This document shows positions 35,850-47,295 of a stretch of DNA of 64,000 nt, in pieces. Source of the DNA: Euptelea pleiosperma (Eukaryota > Streptophyta > Magnoliopsida > Ranunculales > Eupteleaceae); assembly GCA_035048495.1 (NCBI GenBank), contig CM068547.1, positions 8,211,700 through 8,275,699 on the forward strand, given 5' to 3'. Both the position numbers and the translations under genes were made by a program. The notes beneath the pieces are model-generated. The model worked only from the letters and a program-made list of their open reading frames with translations. It ran no database searches and was not told the DNA's origin. How positions within the stretch are numbered: position 1 is the stretch's first letter; every line of letters begins with the position of its first letter.

Positions 35850-37917
35850 TCAGAGAATCAAGATTTCAAACACCCACTTTGGCAATATATTGAGAAAATT
35901 CAAAGAAAAGAAGTTGGTGGAAGAATTATTTTTTGAGTTGCAAATTCTATAAACAACAATTTTCAGGTTCAAATACAAGAGTGAAAGCTCACCTTCTACT
36001 CTTAGCTGGGGCGTGAGTGAGACCGTATAAGGCTATGGATGATGTAACACTTCAAATGCTTCGCAAAGTACAAGAAGCAGGAGATATTAGAACCCAAATG
36101 TTAAAATCTAGAGTACAAGATGTCCCTCTACCTAATGTTGAAGAAAATGGGATCAAGAAGAGCAAAGAGGATAGTGCTCTTGGAACAATATTCAATGTGT
36201 CTGCACGGGGCCAAATTGATCATATAATTGCTCGAGCTTTTTTTGCATGTGGCATCATATTTAACGTTAACCGATCATTATTCTTTCGAGAAACGTTGAA
36301 GTTTGCTGCTAATAACTCAAGGGATATATACCACCTAACACAGATCGAATGAGGACGATACTTGACACTAAAAAAAAATCTGAACTTATGTTGTCAATCA
36401 AAAGTAGTTGGAAAAGAACCGATGTTTCAATTGTGAGTGATGGATGATCCGACAACAATAGTAGGTCATTGATAAATTTTATGGGATCTTTTAGATGTGG
36501 TCATATATTTTTAAAAGCCATCGACACCTCTGACAATCTTAAGGATGCAAACTATGTGTCCCGTTTATTTTTTGACATGATTAAAGAAGTCGAACCATCA
36601 AATGCAGTGCAAGTTATTACAGATAATGTGTCTGTTTGTAGGTCATCTGCATTGATAGTTGAGAGCATTTACAAGCATATTATTTGACTCCATGTGTAGT
36701 ACATACATTGAATTTGGCGTTAAAAGATTTTTGTGACTCCAACTAAAGAAATGTATCTGGATTTCAAGAATCTAGTTGGATAAAAGATCTGATTGATGAA
36801 ACACGAACGGTGAAGAATTTTATTGCGAATCATTCTCATGTCTTAGAAATATACAATAAGTAGTCATCCATAAGGCTATTGAGCATTGCAGAAACTCGTT
36901 TGGCTTCAAATATAATCATGTTGTGTCGATTAAATGAAGTAAAGTCTTCGGTGGTGGATGGAGATTAGAAGTTCTATAAAGATGACAACAGCAAAAAAGC
37001 CCAATTAATTAAGAATATGATTATTGATGATAATTGGTGGGAAAATGTGATTTACTTGATTGAGTTCACAAAGCCAATCATAGACATGTTAAAGACGTTT
37101 GATATGGATATCCCAACACTCCATCTAATGTATGACATGTGGGATGCTATGATTGAAGAAGTGCGATTGGTGATTTTTAAACATAAAAGAAAAGATGTTG
37201 CAACTGATACATCATCTTTTTATACTGAAATTCATGATATGCTTGTTAACAAATAGAACAAAAGCAATAATCCTCTTATTTGCCTTGCTCACTCATTTAA
37301 TCTAAAATTTTATAGTGATCAATGGCTTGAAGAAGGAAATGGGTTGCATCATGTGCCTCCCCATCAAGATGATAAAATATCAATTGGTCGCAACAATTGC
37401 TTTGAGCGAATGTTTCCTAACAGCGAAGATCGAAAAAGAGAAAGATATACATCAAATGCATCAACATAGTGGAACAATTATGAAGTAGACAGTCTTATGC
37501 TTGCTTCATTGGCAGATATGTATAATTTCTTTTAAGTTTTATATTTTAGTCTTAATACTAAGTTATCTTCTAAATATAATAACATAATAATACATTCATT
37601 TTCATTTTTAGTGAAGGTTGTTGAATCAACCATGCTCTTCTTGTCGCGAACAAAACTAGTCAACTTACTCATTGATTCAAAACGTGAAGCATAACAAGTT
37701 GCAACCACAACGTGTTGAGGATTTGGTTTATGTTCATATCAATTTTCGACTATTATTAAGAGTTGAAGATAGATACACGTCAAGTCCTTCCAAATACTGG
37801 GATGTACTAATTGATGAAACAAATATGGAATGCCCTTCAGAGTTAGAGATTGCTAGCTTAGATCACATTGATCTGATTGTTGATCCTCTTACATATGAGG
37901 AGATGACAGACCATTGA
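35850..37917 (+). pseudogene. hAT transposase pseudogene, right arm
   Basis: Reads ENQDFKHPLWQYIEKIQ and then CKFYKQQFSGSNTRVKAHL (BED finger with the second Cys changed to Tyr). It continues MDDVTLQMLRKVQEAGD, ARAFFACGIIFNVNRS and LINFMGSF..HIFLKAIDTSDNL (DUF659), and ends SPSKYWDVLIDETNM..EEMTDH. Breaks include a TGG-to-TGA change after SDG near 36445 and a one-base loss before TPCVVHT near 36686. Partner of the left-arm copy. Confidence 0.82.
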
Positions 37918-38942
37918 GTGCCTCCCTCTTGTTCTCTTAAAATTTTGGCTTTTTGAGGTATGTTATTTAATTTTAATTAGACTATCATTAGTAGCCCTTT
38001 GCTTAATTATTTTTTTGTTTATTATTTATATATTGAAAGTTTTCAAATATATTGCATATCTTTCTTTTGGTTCTAACTATAATTCTTATTGAATTGTACT
38101 ATCAGGTTAGGAAGATTAAATGAAGATTGACATACTCTTTTTTGTTCATTCTTAGACTCCTAAGAATTTCAATGTTTAAAGAGCTATGCATCTTTTTTCG
38201 CTTTTGGTGAAGATAAGTTTGTTTGTGGTCAAACTTAGTATCGATGTTTATTTCCTTATATATAATCAATTTTAAATACACTTTGGTCAATGTTTTTTTG
38301 CAGATAACTAGATTTTTATTTTTAAGATTGTCCAAAGATCTCCAACAAACAACTCATGAAAGTTTTATTAGTCAGAGCAATGTTCATATTGCATGGTTAG
38401 TAACATAAACCACATTGTTTTAAAGTTAAAACTTTTATTTATCAACTATAATGTGAATCTTTGATAAAAATTACAGTTTGCAAAGAAATTTAGTACTTGT
38501 ATAATTCCTATGATTGCTGGAGTATGAGTTCAATCTAGTAGTATTTTGCTAATAATACCACGTACTAGTGTATTATTGACAAGTATGTTATAATTTGTAA
38601 ATTTGTAATTGTGACTCAATATCTATAGAAGAATTAGAAATTTAAATTATTTAACTCGTTAATTGAAAAGTTGGCACATGTCTTACAGACAATGTCATCT
38701 ATTAAATAAATAAACTAATAATTATTTTCTTCTTTATTTTCTATTTTTATTATTTTATTAATAATTATAATACTAAAAATTAAAATATTAGTTTAATATA
38801 TCTGTACGGATGTGTCTCCGTATTGAATTTTTTTAGGTTGCCGTGTTGGACACCTCGTATCCGTGTCAAAAACCAACATCCGTATCGGTGTCCTTGTTAC
38901 ATAGGTTTACATTCATTAAACCTAGTCATGGTTTATTTATTT

Positions 38943-39720
38943 ATTGATTTTTGATAAATATTTAGATTATTAAAGAGCAAAAGAGAAAAACAATGCCAAA
39001 GGAGGTTGAGGAAACCTCCTAAAGAAGAAGAAAAAAAAGGGAGAAAACAGAAACACCTACTCCCCAATCCCCCTAGATAAAAAGGACTCCCATATAAATA
39101 CAAAATCTTCAAAAAATAAACCCCTACATTCCTTATAGAGTCTAGACAACTGAAACAACAAAGATTTGACACCGAGGATGATATGTTGGCTCTCTTCCTC
39201 CCTTCCATCCAATGCCCTACAATTCCTCTCACCAAATAGCCCAAACTACTACAAAAGGCAGAATGCTCCACAATCACCTACGCACAAAGAGAAGGCTGAA
39301 GCCAACCACACTTAACATGTCTCTCAGGGAGCTAGGCAACACCCATGCCATCCCAAATAAAGAGAAGAAATGGCACTAGATCTCCTTAGCTACACTGCAC
39401 TAAAGTAAAAGATGGTTACCGGTTCGCCACTGGCCACATACAATATTAATTTACCAAAATTCTTTTTCTCTTGATCAAGTTGTCCATTGTCAAAATCTTC
39501 TCTAAAGTAGCACACAGACGAAGAAAGTGACTTTAGACAGAGCACCACGCCACTGACATTGGATAAAAGCCGCTCGAAGATGTATCGATAGCCCTATAGA
39601 ATGGGCGGACCGAAAAAAGGCAACTTTTGTTTCAGTCGATAACCGAGAGTCCTCCAAAGTAAGATCAATATTACAAGTGTTGACTTTCACAAGTAAGTCT
39701 GTCACCCTATTTACCTCCCA
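38943..39720 (-). pseudogene. LINE remnant in the NDUFA5 intron
   Basis: The minus-strand frame 38933-39277 (RGIVGHWMEGRKRAN) and the sequence order resemble the zinc-binding tail of L1-type LINEs, as at 30935-31850. A TTTTTGATAAATA border lies at the low-coordinate end. Heavily decayed. Confidence 0.5.
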
Positions 39721-40485
39721 AACATTAGATTCCTTTTAAAGCCAAAATTCCAAGACAAGTTCCCACTGTCGCTGGTTGTAAACGCACTCACTGCCTCCTC
39801 TTTTTTGGTCGAAAGATTGAACAAAACTGAAAAATCCTCCCTAAGAGAGTGATCACTACACCACCTATCAACCCATTATTGAACATGATCCCCTTTAACT
39901 ACTTTAAACTTCTCTTCTTATGGCTGTGGCCACGTACCTGGTGTACTCCTGTGGTTGTGTGTGTACTGTTGTTGCTGCAGTATCAGTTCATTAATTGTGT
40001 AATTAAAAAGAGCCCTCTGGGTTTCTTTGTTCAACGTTCACATAGTGGACATTTTGATTGATCTCTCGTTCGTTCTTCAGGTTTCCGCTGCGTCAAACTC
40101 AACATAAGACAAGAATGTTGTGATGGATGAGCGGAAAGGCAATCAACAACAACATATTTTCAGAGAGATAACCAGAAAGACTAGGAAGGGCAACATATTC
40201 TATCTACTATAATTAACTGAACCAGTGTTTCCAAGACTCTAAAGAGAGTTGCAAATGCTCCGATTTGCACATCGGTAACTCTAATGTTCGTGTTTCTTTC
40301 CCCCAAATCAGACCCTTCGGTATCAAATTCCCAAATAGATGTCTAGAATAACCAGAGCATTACCTGATTAAGTAATTAAGAAACAAAAGATTACTGCTTT
40401 AGGGAAGAATCGCTTGCCAATCCTATCTATCTATCTATCTATTTCAGTAAGAGAGACAGAGAGAATGAGGGGAAATGGTACGGAC

Positions 40486-40798
40486 CGATCATCTTGGAGA
40501 TGAGCTTGAGCTCGTCCTGGGCTTCTTCGATGAGCTCCTCGACTTGTCCACAGCCGAGGCGCTTTTCTATCTGCTCCCAGTCGCTCTCCTCCTGGCACAC
40601 CTTCAGCCGATGCCGTGTGAAGCTCTCCACCGCCTTTCTGTATCCCTCGTCCTCCAGGACGGCCTGGATCTCTTTCAGGGTCTTGCTGTAGAGTGAGATC
40701 AACACCTCCCGAGCGTTCGGCACCACATCCAGCCCTACGATCCCCGTCGTCTCCTTCACCTTGGCCAACAATGGCCCAGCCAACCGGCGAAGGAACAT
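40486..40798 (-). CDS. NDUFA5: Complex I subunit NDUFA5 (B13), exon 1
   Basis: The start codon is 40798-40796. The protein begins MFLRRLAGPLLAKVKETTG and continues GLDVVPNAREVLISLYSKTL, EIQAVLEDEGYRKAVESF and EKRLGCGQVEELIEEAQDEL, ending KMI plus one base. It matches plant B13 from the first residue, so no longer start is needed. The donor reads G|GTCCGT. A (GA)n tract of about 30 bp begins eight bases upstream of the ATG on the coding strand. Overlapping longer frames in this segment come from the GA run and are not used. Confidence 0.96.
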
Positions 40799-40803
40799 CT
40801 TTG

Positions 40804-40805
<2 letters not shown>

Positions 40806-40835
<30 letters not shown>
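40806..40835 (-). promoter_or_regulatory. (GA)n tract in the NDUFA5 5' leader
   Basis: An uninterrupted CT/GA dinucleotide run lies immediately upstream of the start codon. GA tracts at plant promoters and leaders are bound by BPC/GAGA factors. That role here is inference. Confidence 0.4.
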
Positions 40836-40838
<3 letters not shown>

Positions 40839-40983
40839 GAGAGGATTGATTGATGGCGATTCGCGAAACTCGAGTCCGAGTTTGATCAGATGTCCCATGC
40901 CAGCCGGAGTACACTCTAGGGCCCACTGACCTTTTTGGATATTTGGTGGTTTAACACTTCAACTTTACTCCCACTTCTTTGAT

Positions 40984-41368
40984 GAGTAAAACTTCTGTCA
41001 GAAGATGTTGGGACCGAAGCCGGTCACAACCCCCGATACGAGACACGTGGTACACTATTAGAGCGCGCTGACCGTATGGATGTTTGGCCAGTCCCTCGTT
41101 TGCCTGCAAACCAATAATCAGTCTGATTAGTGATTTCTAAGCGTTGGATTGAAGTTATTTTCATGGGTTGATTTTAGCCGTAGGAATTTGAGCATTATTG
41201 AGCGTTATTTGGGTGTAAAGATTCAAAGGCTGTAAATCACAAATCAGGCTGATTTTTGGTTTGCAGGTCCACCGACGGACTGGCCAAACATCCATACGGT
41301 CAGCACCTCTAATAGTGTGCCACGTGGTTCGTATTGTGCTGGTCACAACGTCTTGTGACAGATTACTC
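40984..41368. mobile_element. Mutator-like MITE, family 1 (copy e) upstream of NDUFA5
   Basis: Starts GAGTAAAACTTCTGTCAG and ends CTGTGACAGATTACTC-like. Flanks TTCTTTGAT and CTCCTTGAT match at seven of nine positions. It contains ACACGTGG and CCACGTGG words. It lies about 190 bp upstream of the NDUFA5 start codon. Confidence 0.75.
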
Positions 41369-41371
41369 CTC

Positions 41372-41690
41372 CTTGATGGATCTACATGTCAAAATCAGTT
41401 TAATTAGTGATTTCTAGCTGTTCGATTCAGTATTTTAATAATGTAAATTTTACAATTTGGATTCGAGCATTGGTTTTTTAAATGTAATATAACGGGTAGA
41501 AATCATCGATCAAGTTGATATTTGGCATATAGGTTGGTTCATTTCTTGATGGATCTACACATCAAAAACCAATTTAATTAATGACTTCTAGCCATTCGAT
41601 TCAGGACTTTAACGTAATTTTTAGCCATTGGATTCAAGCATTAATGGTTTTTTAAATGCACCAATGGCTTGACTTCAATTTTATATGAGA
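41372..41690. repeat. Diverged direct duplication of a MITE interior
   Basis: The block CTTGATGGATCTACA..TCAAAA..AATTTAATTA.TGA.TTCTAGC..TTCGATTCAG occurs at about 41372 and again at about 41538. Related to the ATCAG/CTAGC MITEs elsewhere in the window. Confidence 0.45.
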
Positions 41691-42029
41691 AGGTGAGCCG
41701 TTGAAAAGCTTGTTGTTATGTTGCTGATAATGGAGGAAATTTTTAATTTTAATAGCTGAAGTCGTGAGTTTCGCCAATGTGTAGGTCTCGTTCTGTTGTA
41801 AACATGTGTTACAATTTGCAATTGTGTTATCATCTGCTGCCAAAGGCAAGTTATTTGGCATTTGTAGGAGTAATTCTCGAACTTTTAATTTTTGTATGAA
41901 TAAACCTGTAAAGATGGTGAATATAAATGTACATACATTTTGTTAATGTGATCTTATTGAATGGCTAACATAACGGTCATTGACCAATAAACAGTTTTAA
42001 TATGAAAAAATTTAGCAACCTTCCCAACC

Positions 42030-42155
42030 AATAAGAAAAAAATTAAGAAATTGACCAACCTGACCAACCCGATTGGGTTCATGCCCTTGAAGGTCGGGTT
42101 GGGCTAGGGTTGATCCCCAACTTGACCCAACCCACCCGAGTTGCAGCCCTAATGT
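42030..42155. mobile_element. End of a motif-filled hAT-like element (GACCCAACCC)
   Basis: GACCAACCTGACCAACCCG words in both orientations end in TTGCAGCCCTA, resembling a family A terminus. The left end is missing. Nothing else was recognised from here to 42540. Confidence 0.35.
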
Positions 42156-42539
42156 CTCCCCTTCTTCTAAAGAAGGTAATGCCCAAGTTAAGCCTTCAAT
42201 CACAATGAGATTTCTTTCCATTGAAGATCACCTTTAAATATTACATCAAGCCTTTGAAGGGATGACTGGATTGCGTCATTGAAGTTTTTTAGGGATACTC
42301 CATCTTCACGATTTTGAAAAAAGCTGAAGTTTATGAGGGGAATAGGTTGTGGGTACATAAAATGATAAAATATTGATGTATCGGAATCTATACACCGCGT
42401 CACAGTAGATCAGACCCGTGAAGCACTAAATCATTCCTCCCCAAATCCCTAGAGGCCCTCTCAGATGGACATGTGGCGGAGGAGATCAAAGGGCTATTTA
42501 AAAAAGAATTTGTAGAGGGAGAGGGAATCCTTTTAAGGG

Positions 42540-42830
42540 GGTCGAACCAGGAGAGATGGGAAACACTAAAGAGAGAACTATGGAGAGAATAAAGAGAGAA
42601 AAGATGTTGCTTCTTATATTGCATATGATTAATGCATTAGGTATGTTTATCTTTGATAGTGATAGATCAACCGTAGATCAACTTCCCATGGATGTAGTCG
42701 CCGGCAAGAGATCGACGACGAACCACGTAAAACTTGTGTCGCGTCTTTCATTTTTTTTATTTGTTATTTACTTTCATATTTATCATTAATTCACTATTTA
42801 TTCTTTGATCCCTATGTGAGGTGAATCGAG
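42540..42830 (+). mobile_element. Possible Copia LTR fragment
   Basis: The order ATGGATGTAGTCGCCGGCAAG, GAACCACGTAAAACTTGTGT and a T-rich tail resembles the 3' part of plant Copia LTRs. No ends or duplication were found. Confidence 0.3.
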
Positions 42831-42952
42831 AAATATCGGACGGGAACTCCGAGTCTATCCCACTCATAGGCTATCCACCGAGTTGAAAGTGAATGACGTT
42901 GCAGGCTTAGTGTCGCATTGGTGTGGGATGATCCACATATATGGAGAGCAGT

Positions 42953-43155
42953 TTTGGTCACCAATGCTAGTGACCAAAATCAGTGACTAGCACCTCTCCC
43001 CTTGACAAGTACCCCTAACAACACTAGCTATTTAAAAGCATTTAAATTTCAAAAATTTAAAGGGGATGTTGTCAAGGGTACTTGTCAAGCAGTCTCAAGC
43101 TAAGATGCTAGTCACCACTTTAATTTGGTCACTAGCACTAGTGACCAAAAGTGAA
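42953..43155. mobile_element. Short palindromic MITE (TTTTGGTCACTAG)
   Basis: The left arm GTTTTGGTCACC..GCTAGTGACCAAAAT and CTTGACAAGTACCCCTAACAAC is mirrored by GTTGTCAAGGGTACTTGTCAAG and TTTGGTCACTAGCACTAGTG. About 200 bp. The superfamily is unknown. Confidence 0.65.
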
Positions 43156-43409
43156 CGCCATGATAAATTAAAATCAATTCTGAAGAAGGAGGGGTGTGTG
43201 GCCTTAAGCCCAAAAGAAAGACTAGTTCTTCTTCCTCGATATAGGCAGTTGTTCAGCCCTACAATGACATACCTCTTGGTATTTTTCAACATCATACATG
43301 GGCCGATGTACCTGATTCTGTTATGACTCTATCCAAGAAAGAGTACTCTTAGATGGCGAGCTCATTCTTTTACATTGTACACCACCTGTCCATGTGTTGA
43401 GTTTTCTTA

Positions 43410-43620
43410 GCTATCGTTGAGCTGTCGCAGAATTTTGAAGATTGAGAGATAGTGCACACATTTCGTGAAGCTAACAAGCCAGCAGATTTTCTTGCTTCTT
43501 TTCATTCTTCTTTACCAGAAATTTTGTTATTTCCTTCTGAATTCCCTAGTTCTCTTCTTAAGTTTGTTCATGATGTAGGGGTCCCACCTAACCCCATCTT
43601 AACCACCAAAATATATATAT
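43410..43620 (+). pseudogene. LINE RNase H fragment
   Basis: Frame ELSQNFED-stop-EIVHTFREANKPADFLAS resembles the end of the RNase H domain in plant LINEs, where the stop replaces an expected Trp (TGG to TGA). It ends by 43620, and downstream to 43940 nothing was recognised. Confidence 0.6.
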
Positions 43621-43944
43621 TAATTGTTTCGCGCATCAATATGGATTTGACCAAGACGTTCCCTCGCCTTGTGGTCGAGGGGAGCATCCGCTTATACGTA
43701 ACGACAATCTTGAACCTGTTCAAAAACCGATTTGGGGTTCATTAGTCTTGAGACACAAGAAATTTGGGATGAAAAGTAAAGGTTATTATCAAAACCACCC
43801 ATGATTAGTGGTATGGCCACTAAGATGATTCTGTCATTAGTTGTTGGACAGATAGTGTCATTTTGACATTAAAAGATGATCATCATCGCCTATGATTAGT
43901 GTTAGAGCAAGTACCATTTTCTTGTAACACTTGTGTCGGAATCA

Positions 43945-44360
43945 TGGGTGGCAATGGATGTTACTCGATTACACGATAAACCCTAACCCGATTATCTTAA
44001 TCCTTTTCAGCCTAGGGCTGTCAATCAAGGGTCTGCCTCCAGAGCCCCCCTTCTCCGGAGTTGTATTCTCGGCCCGAAATTTTGAGAAGCCAACGGTGGT
44101 TGTTAGTGCCGCCCAAAGTGAAAAAAGTGATGCCAGCTGAGCGTTAACAACCAACATTGGATTCTCGGGATCCACGGCAGAGAACACAACTCCCGAGAGG
44201 GGCACAAAAACAGCGGGCTCTTGAGCCTGAGTCTGACCCGTCAATATATACTCAATAATCTAGCAGACCCATAGTCACACCCGACTATAATCGGGTTCAG
44301 TTTGGATATAGTTACAGTTGATCTCAACCCGACCCGATGTCACCCCTATTTGAAATAATT
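43945..44360. repeat. Decayed composite repeat with ACTCCCGAGAGG block
   Basis: GGGTGGCAATGG at the left and GATGTCACCCCTA at the right resemble worn family A ends, with CCCGA/TCGGG words inside. A block at 44090-44230 (GGATTCTC..ACTCCCGAGAGGGGCACA) also occurs at 58240-58370, so a shared older element is embedded. Limits are uncertain. Confidence 0.35.
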
Positions 44361-44404
44361 AATAATGGGATTATAATAAAGCTAGGTTTGGATATACTAG
44401 TTCC

Positions 44405-44683
44405 TAGGGGTGTTAGTGCCTGCGTTTAGGTTGGGCCTAGGCCCCCCTAGAACATAAGTAACTAAGCCCTAGCCTATGATGGGCCTAAACAATTCAGGCA
44501 CAAGCTTGTCCCATAAATAGGTATAACCGGCCGAGCCATTATATTTGGGTCAGTCTTAAGCTTTTTCATTAGAACTTAAGCCCAAGATTGGTCCTATTTT
44601 TAAGCCCAGGCCAAACTTGTTGGACCTAGAAATGCACCCCAAGTGGGCCAGGCCTAAAAACCTATTAGGCCTTCCTAGCTCAT
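44405..44683. mobile_element. Possible motif-filled element (AGGCCTAGGCC)
   Basis: Begins TAGGGGTGTTAG and is rich in GGGCCTAGGCC words. It is cut off by the MITE at 44684; TCAACACCCCTG just after that MITE could be its lost right end. No duplication supports this. Confidence 0.3.
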
Positions 44684-44981
44684 GAGTAAAACTTGATGAT
44701 ATTGACAGTGCACAATATGAGCCACATGGCACTCTTAGAAGACGACCGTATGGATGTTTTTCCAATCCCTAGGTGGACCTACAAACAAAAAATCAGCTTG
44801 ATTAGTAATTCCAATCCAACGCCTAGAAATTACTAATCGGTCTGATTTTTGGTTTCTAGGTCCACCTAGGGATTAGCCAGACATCCACAGAGTCCTCTAA
44901 GAGTTTGCCACATGGCTCATATTGCAGGCAGCGCGCTGTCGGCGGCGTCGATGATAGGACCCCGTCATCAAAGTTTTACTC
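44684..44981. mobile_element. Mutator-like MITE, family 1 (copy f)
   Basis: Starts GAGTAAAACTTGATGA and ends TCATCAAAGTTTTACTC. About 298 bp. It keeps GACCGTATGGATG and CTGATTTTTGG but has lost part of the interior. No 9-bp match at the flanks. Confidence 0.7.
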
Positions 44982-45283
44982 TCAACACCCCTGCCGGGTG
45001 CCCGAACCCGAACAGTACCCGTTGACTCCCTCTACTTAGAATGAATAGGAGAAAGTCGATGTCAGATTTTGACCTAATTGGATGATCCAACGATGTGATA
45101 TGTCACATTCTTTTGGATTGTTAATAAGGTAGAGATCTAGAAAAAGTCAAGAGATCAAAGAGTTTGGGCGACCAGAAAAGACAATTTTGGGGTCTTAAAT
45201 ACTTTAGTGGGTAGGACCCATGAACCCTATCCCTTCACGTGTGCCACGTATATGACCCATGTAGGATGGACCCTACACTAATT

Positions 45284-45945
45284 TTACGAGAAAATCTAGC
45301 CCCAGGCCAAAATAAAATTCCAAGGCCTAGTGGGGAGCATAAAAACGTGCCACGTAGCACATTCTTTCTGGCCCACTGACCCATGAATGTTAAGCTTTCC
45401 CTGAACGATTAAAAATCATCCCATGAAAAATGCTCGAATTCAATGGCTATAAATAACCAATCAAACTGATTCTTGGGATTTAAATCCATCAACGGTGGGC
45501 CACAATCGTAAATGGGTCATGATGGGAAGAAAGAACAATAAACAACCAATAAAACAAAGATGCAAACAACCATAACACAGAAATTTACTTGGTTCCTCTA
45601 AATTGAGGTACATCTACGGATCCATACCAATTCCACTATGTTCTAGGGCCAAAGAAACACACACAATACAAAATTAAGATACTCATCTCTCACCAACTGA
45701 GGTATATATAACCCCAAGACGAAATTAGGGTTTCTATATCTCTACGTGAGAATTACGAAAACGCCTTAGAAAAAAGTTCTCATGGGCGGCAGAATCGTGC
45801 CTTCATGTACAGTGCTTCAAGTATCGTCAGTCTCTACATAACATAGCAGGTCAGTGGTTCCGAAAAGAGTGTGCCACGTGGTGCATTTTTATGTTCCCCA
45901 CATGGCCACACAAAAAATTGGCCTAGGCCCTAAATTTCACTAATC
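45284..45945. mobile_element. MITE with GTGCCACGT arms, split by a solo LTR
   Basis: The left arm (GGGGAGCATAAAAACGTGCC, TGGCCCACTGACCCATG) pairs with the right arm (GGTCAGTGGTTCC, GTGCCACGTGGTGCATTTTTATGTTCCCC). GGCCTAGG-type sequence extends both ends. The 329-bp LTR at 45520-45848 interrupts it. Confidence 0.6.
45520..45848 (-). mobile_element. Solo LTR (329 bp) inside a MITE
   Basis: Starts TGATGGG and ends AACATAGCA (TG..CA). Perfect 5-bp duplication GGTCA at 45515-45519 and 45849-45853. An ACAGAAATTTACTTGGTTCC block resembles the antisense of Copia LTR sequence, hence minus orientation. No internal region. Confidence 0.8.
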
Positions 45946-47295
45946 CTAATAATTAGCATGTTCTGCTTTTAGCTGCCAACAAACAACCACCGAGTCATCG
46001 CGTCATCCACTATTAAGGCAATTGCCTAAGTAAGACTTTTTCCTTTTGTACCCTTCATTTCATTAAACCACAGGGGCAAATGTGACTTTTCCAACTTGAT
46101 CATCTTCCTCTTTTGCTAAACCTTGAGTTGCCATCATTTTCAGATTCGCCCATCTAAACTAATCTTCCAAAACTACCCTTCGAGCTGAAAATTTTACAAA
46201 AGTGCTTATATGCACGTGCCTACAATCATCCGCGTGCGAACATCATGTTACAATCTAAGTTTTAGCTTTAAAGTAGTAATAGATTTGAGAAAAACCAATG
46301 ATTTTAGGGTTGGGAATTGGGATAAGGGGACTCGCCTCTTTGCACTCTTCTTTTCACTCGTGCTCTCAGTGGATTTCGAGAATCGAAAATCTACGGTTGA
46401 GAGCAGCCGCAGAGCTAGTAAGAGGCCAAGAGTCACGTGCCCCCCTCAACTTTCAAAATCCTTTATAAAAGATTTTGTATTGCCAAAAGTACCCTTAAAT
46501 CCTTTATAAGTGCCCCCCTCAGATCGCACTCATTATACACCAAAAATCCTGGCTCCGCAGCTGGCCAAGATCACGAGTGAAAAGACGAGTGCGAAAAAGC
46601 TAGTCCCTTGAGCCTGGTTATAAGGTTACCCCTCAATGTAAGCCATGTCACTTGGTAACAATTAAATTATCGCAGATCAAACAGTTGCAAACACGAGTGT
46701 CCCCACGTAAAACACTAAAATATTTTCGCTAATTAAGATAGGTATACAACTTGTATTATTTTACATCATCCATCAATATGATCTCATCGATGGTGTAAGA
46801 TGGTAGCACAAGATTTGAAGTTTGACCAATAAAAAAGATTTGACCCTCTCTCTATTCTTTTTCCTGAAGGTGGGAAAGGTGGGAGCAGGGATCATGTGTG
46901 TGGAGGCAAAACGTGACAAAGCGACTCAAAACCGCAGTCGGTGGTGCTCCTGAACCTTCCAGACACGGAACCGACAACTGTCGCGCATATAAACAAAGTT
47001 CCAAGTTGACAGTCCAAAAACCAATAATATATAATATGCCAATGTGACAAATTTAATTGAAGAACGTTGACACTCATCATAGAATCATGGGACCGAGATG
47101 TGGTAGTACATCTTATTAGTATGAGACAGAAAACATGGAATCAATCTTCTTATCTAAGACTTGGTAACGGTGGTTTTATAAAACAAGTGTTGGTAGAGAG
47201 ATTCTTTTTTTTTTTCTCTCTCTCTCTGCCGACAAAAAGAAAAAAAAAGTTGGGAAATCTTAAGATCCCATGTCGGTCGCGGCTTTTCCGGCGAG
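45946..47295. other. WRKY 3' flank, no other gene seen
   Basis: No supportable coding region or element ends. The part next to 47295 is expected to hold the WRKY 3' untranslated region. Confidence 0.5.

Larger units (their letters stand above)
32263..38904. mobile_element. Giant imperfect palindrome made of two hAT copies
   Basis: The left arm (about 32263-35608) and right arm (about 35687-38904) are inverted copies around an 80-bp centre. Outer ends are CTATGTAATGAGGATAC and GTATCGGTGTCCTTGTTACATAG. Each arm carries a decayed transposase gene reading outward from the centre. Homology covers the arms from end to centre, including AT-rich non-coding parts. Flanking 8-mers do not match clearly. 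Either one fold-back unit or two elements joined head to head would give this. Confidence 0.8.
29999..40485 (-). other. NDUFA5 intron (10.5 kb), transposon-filled
   Basis: GT donor at 40485-40484 and AG acceptor at 30000-29999 (minus strand), phase 1. From the 3' end it holds an L1-type LINE fragment (30935-31850), a 6.6 kb hAT palindrome (32263-38904), another LINE fragment (38943-39720) and a TATC microsatellite (about 40423-40443) next to the donor. The remainder shows no gene. Confidence 0.9.

Noticed and set aside
40431..40898. 155-codon frame starting in the GA repeat over NDUFA5 exon 1
   Set aside because: A shifted frame of the real exon; its Arg-Glu run is the microsatellite.
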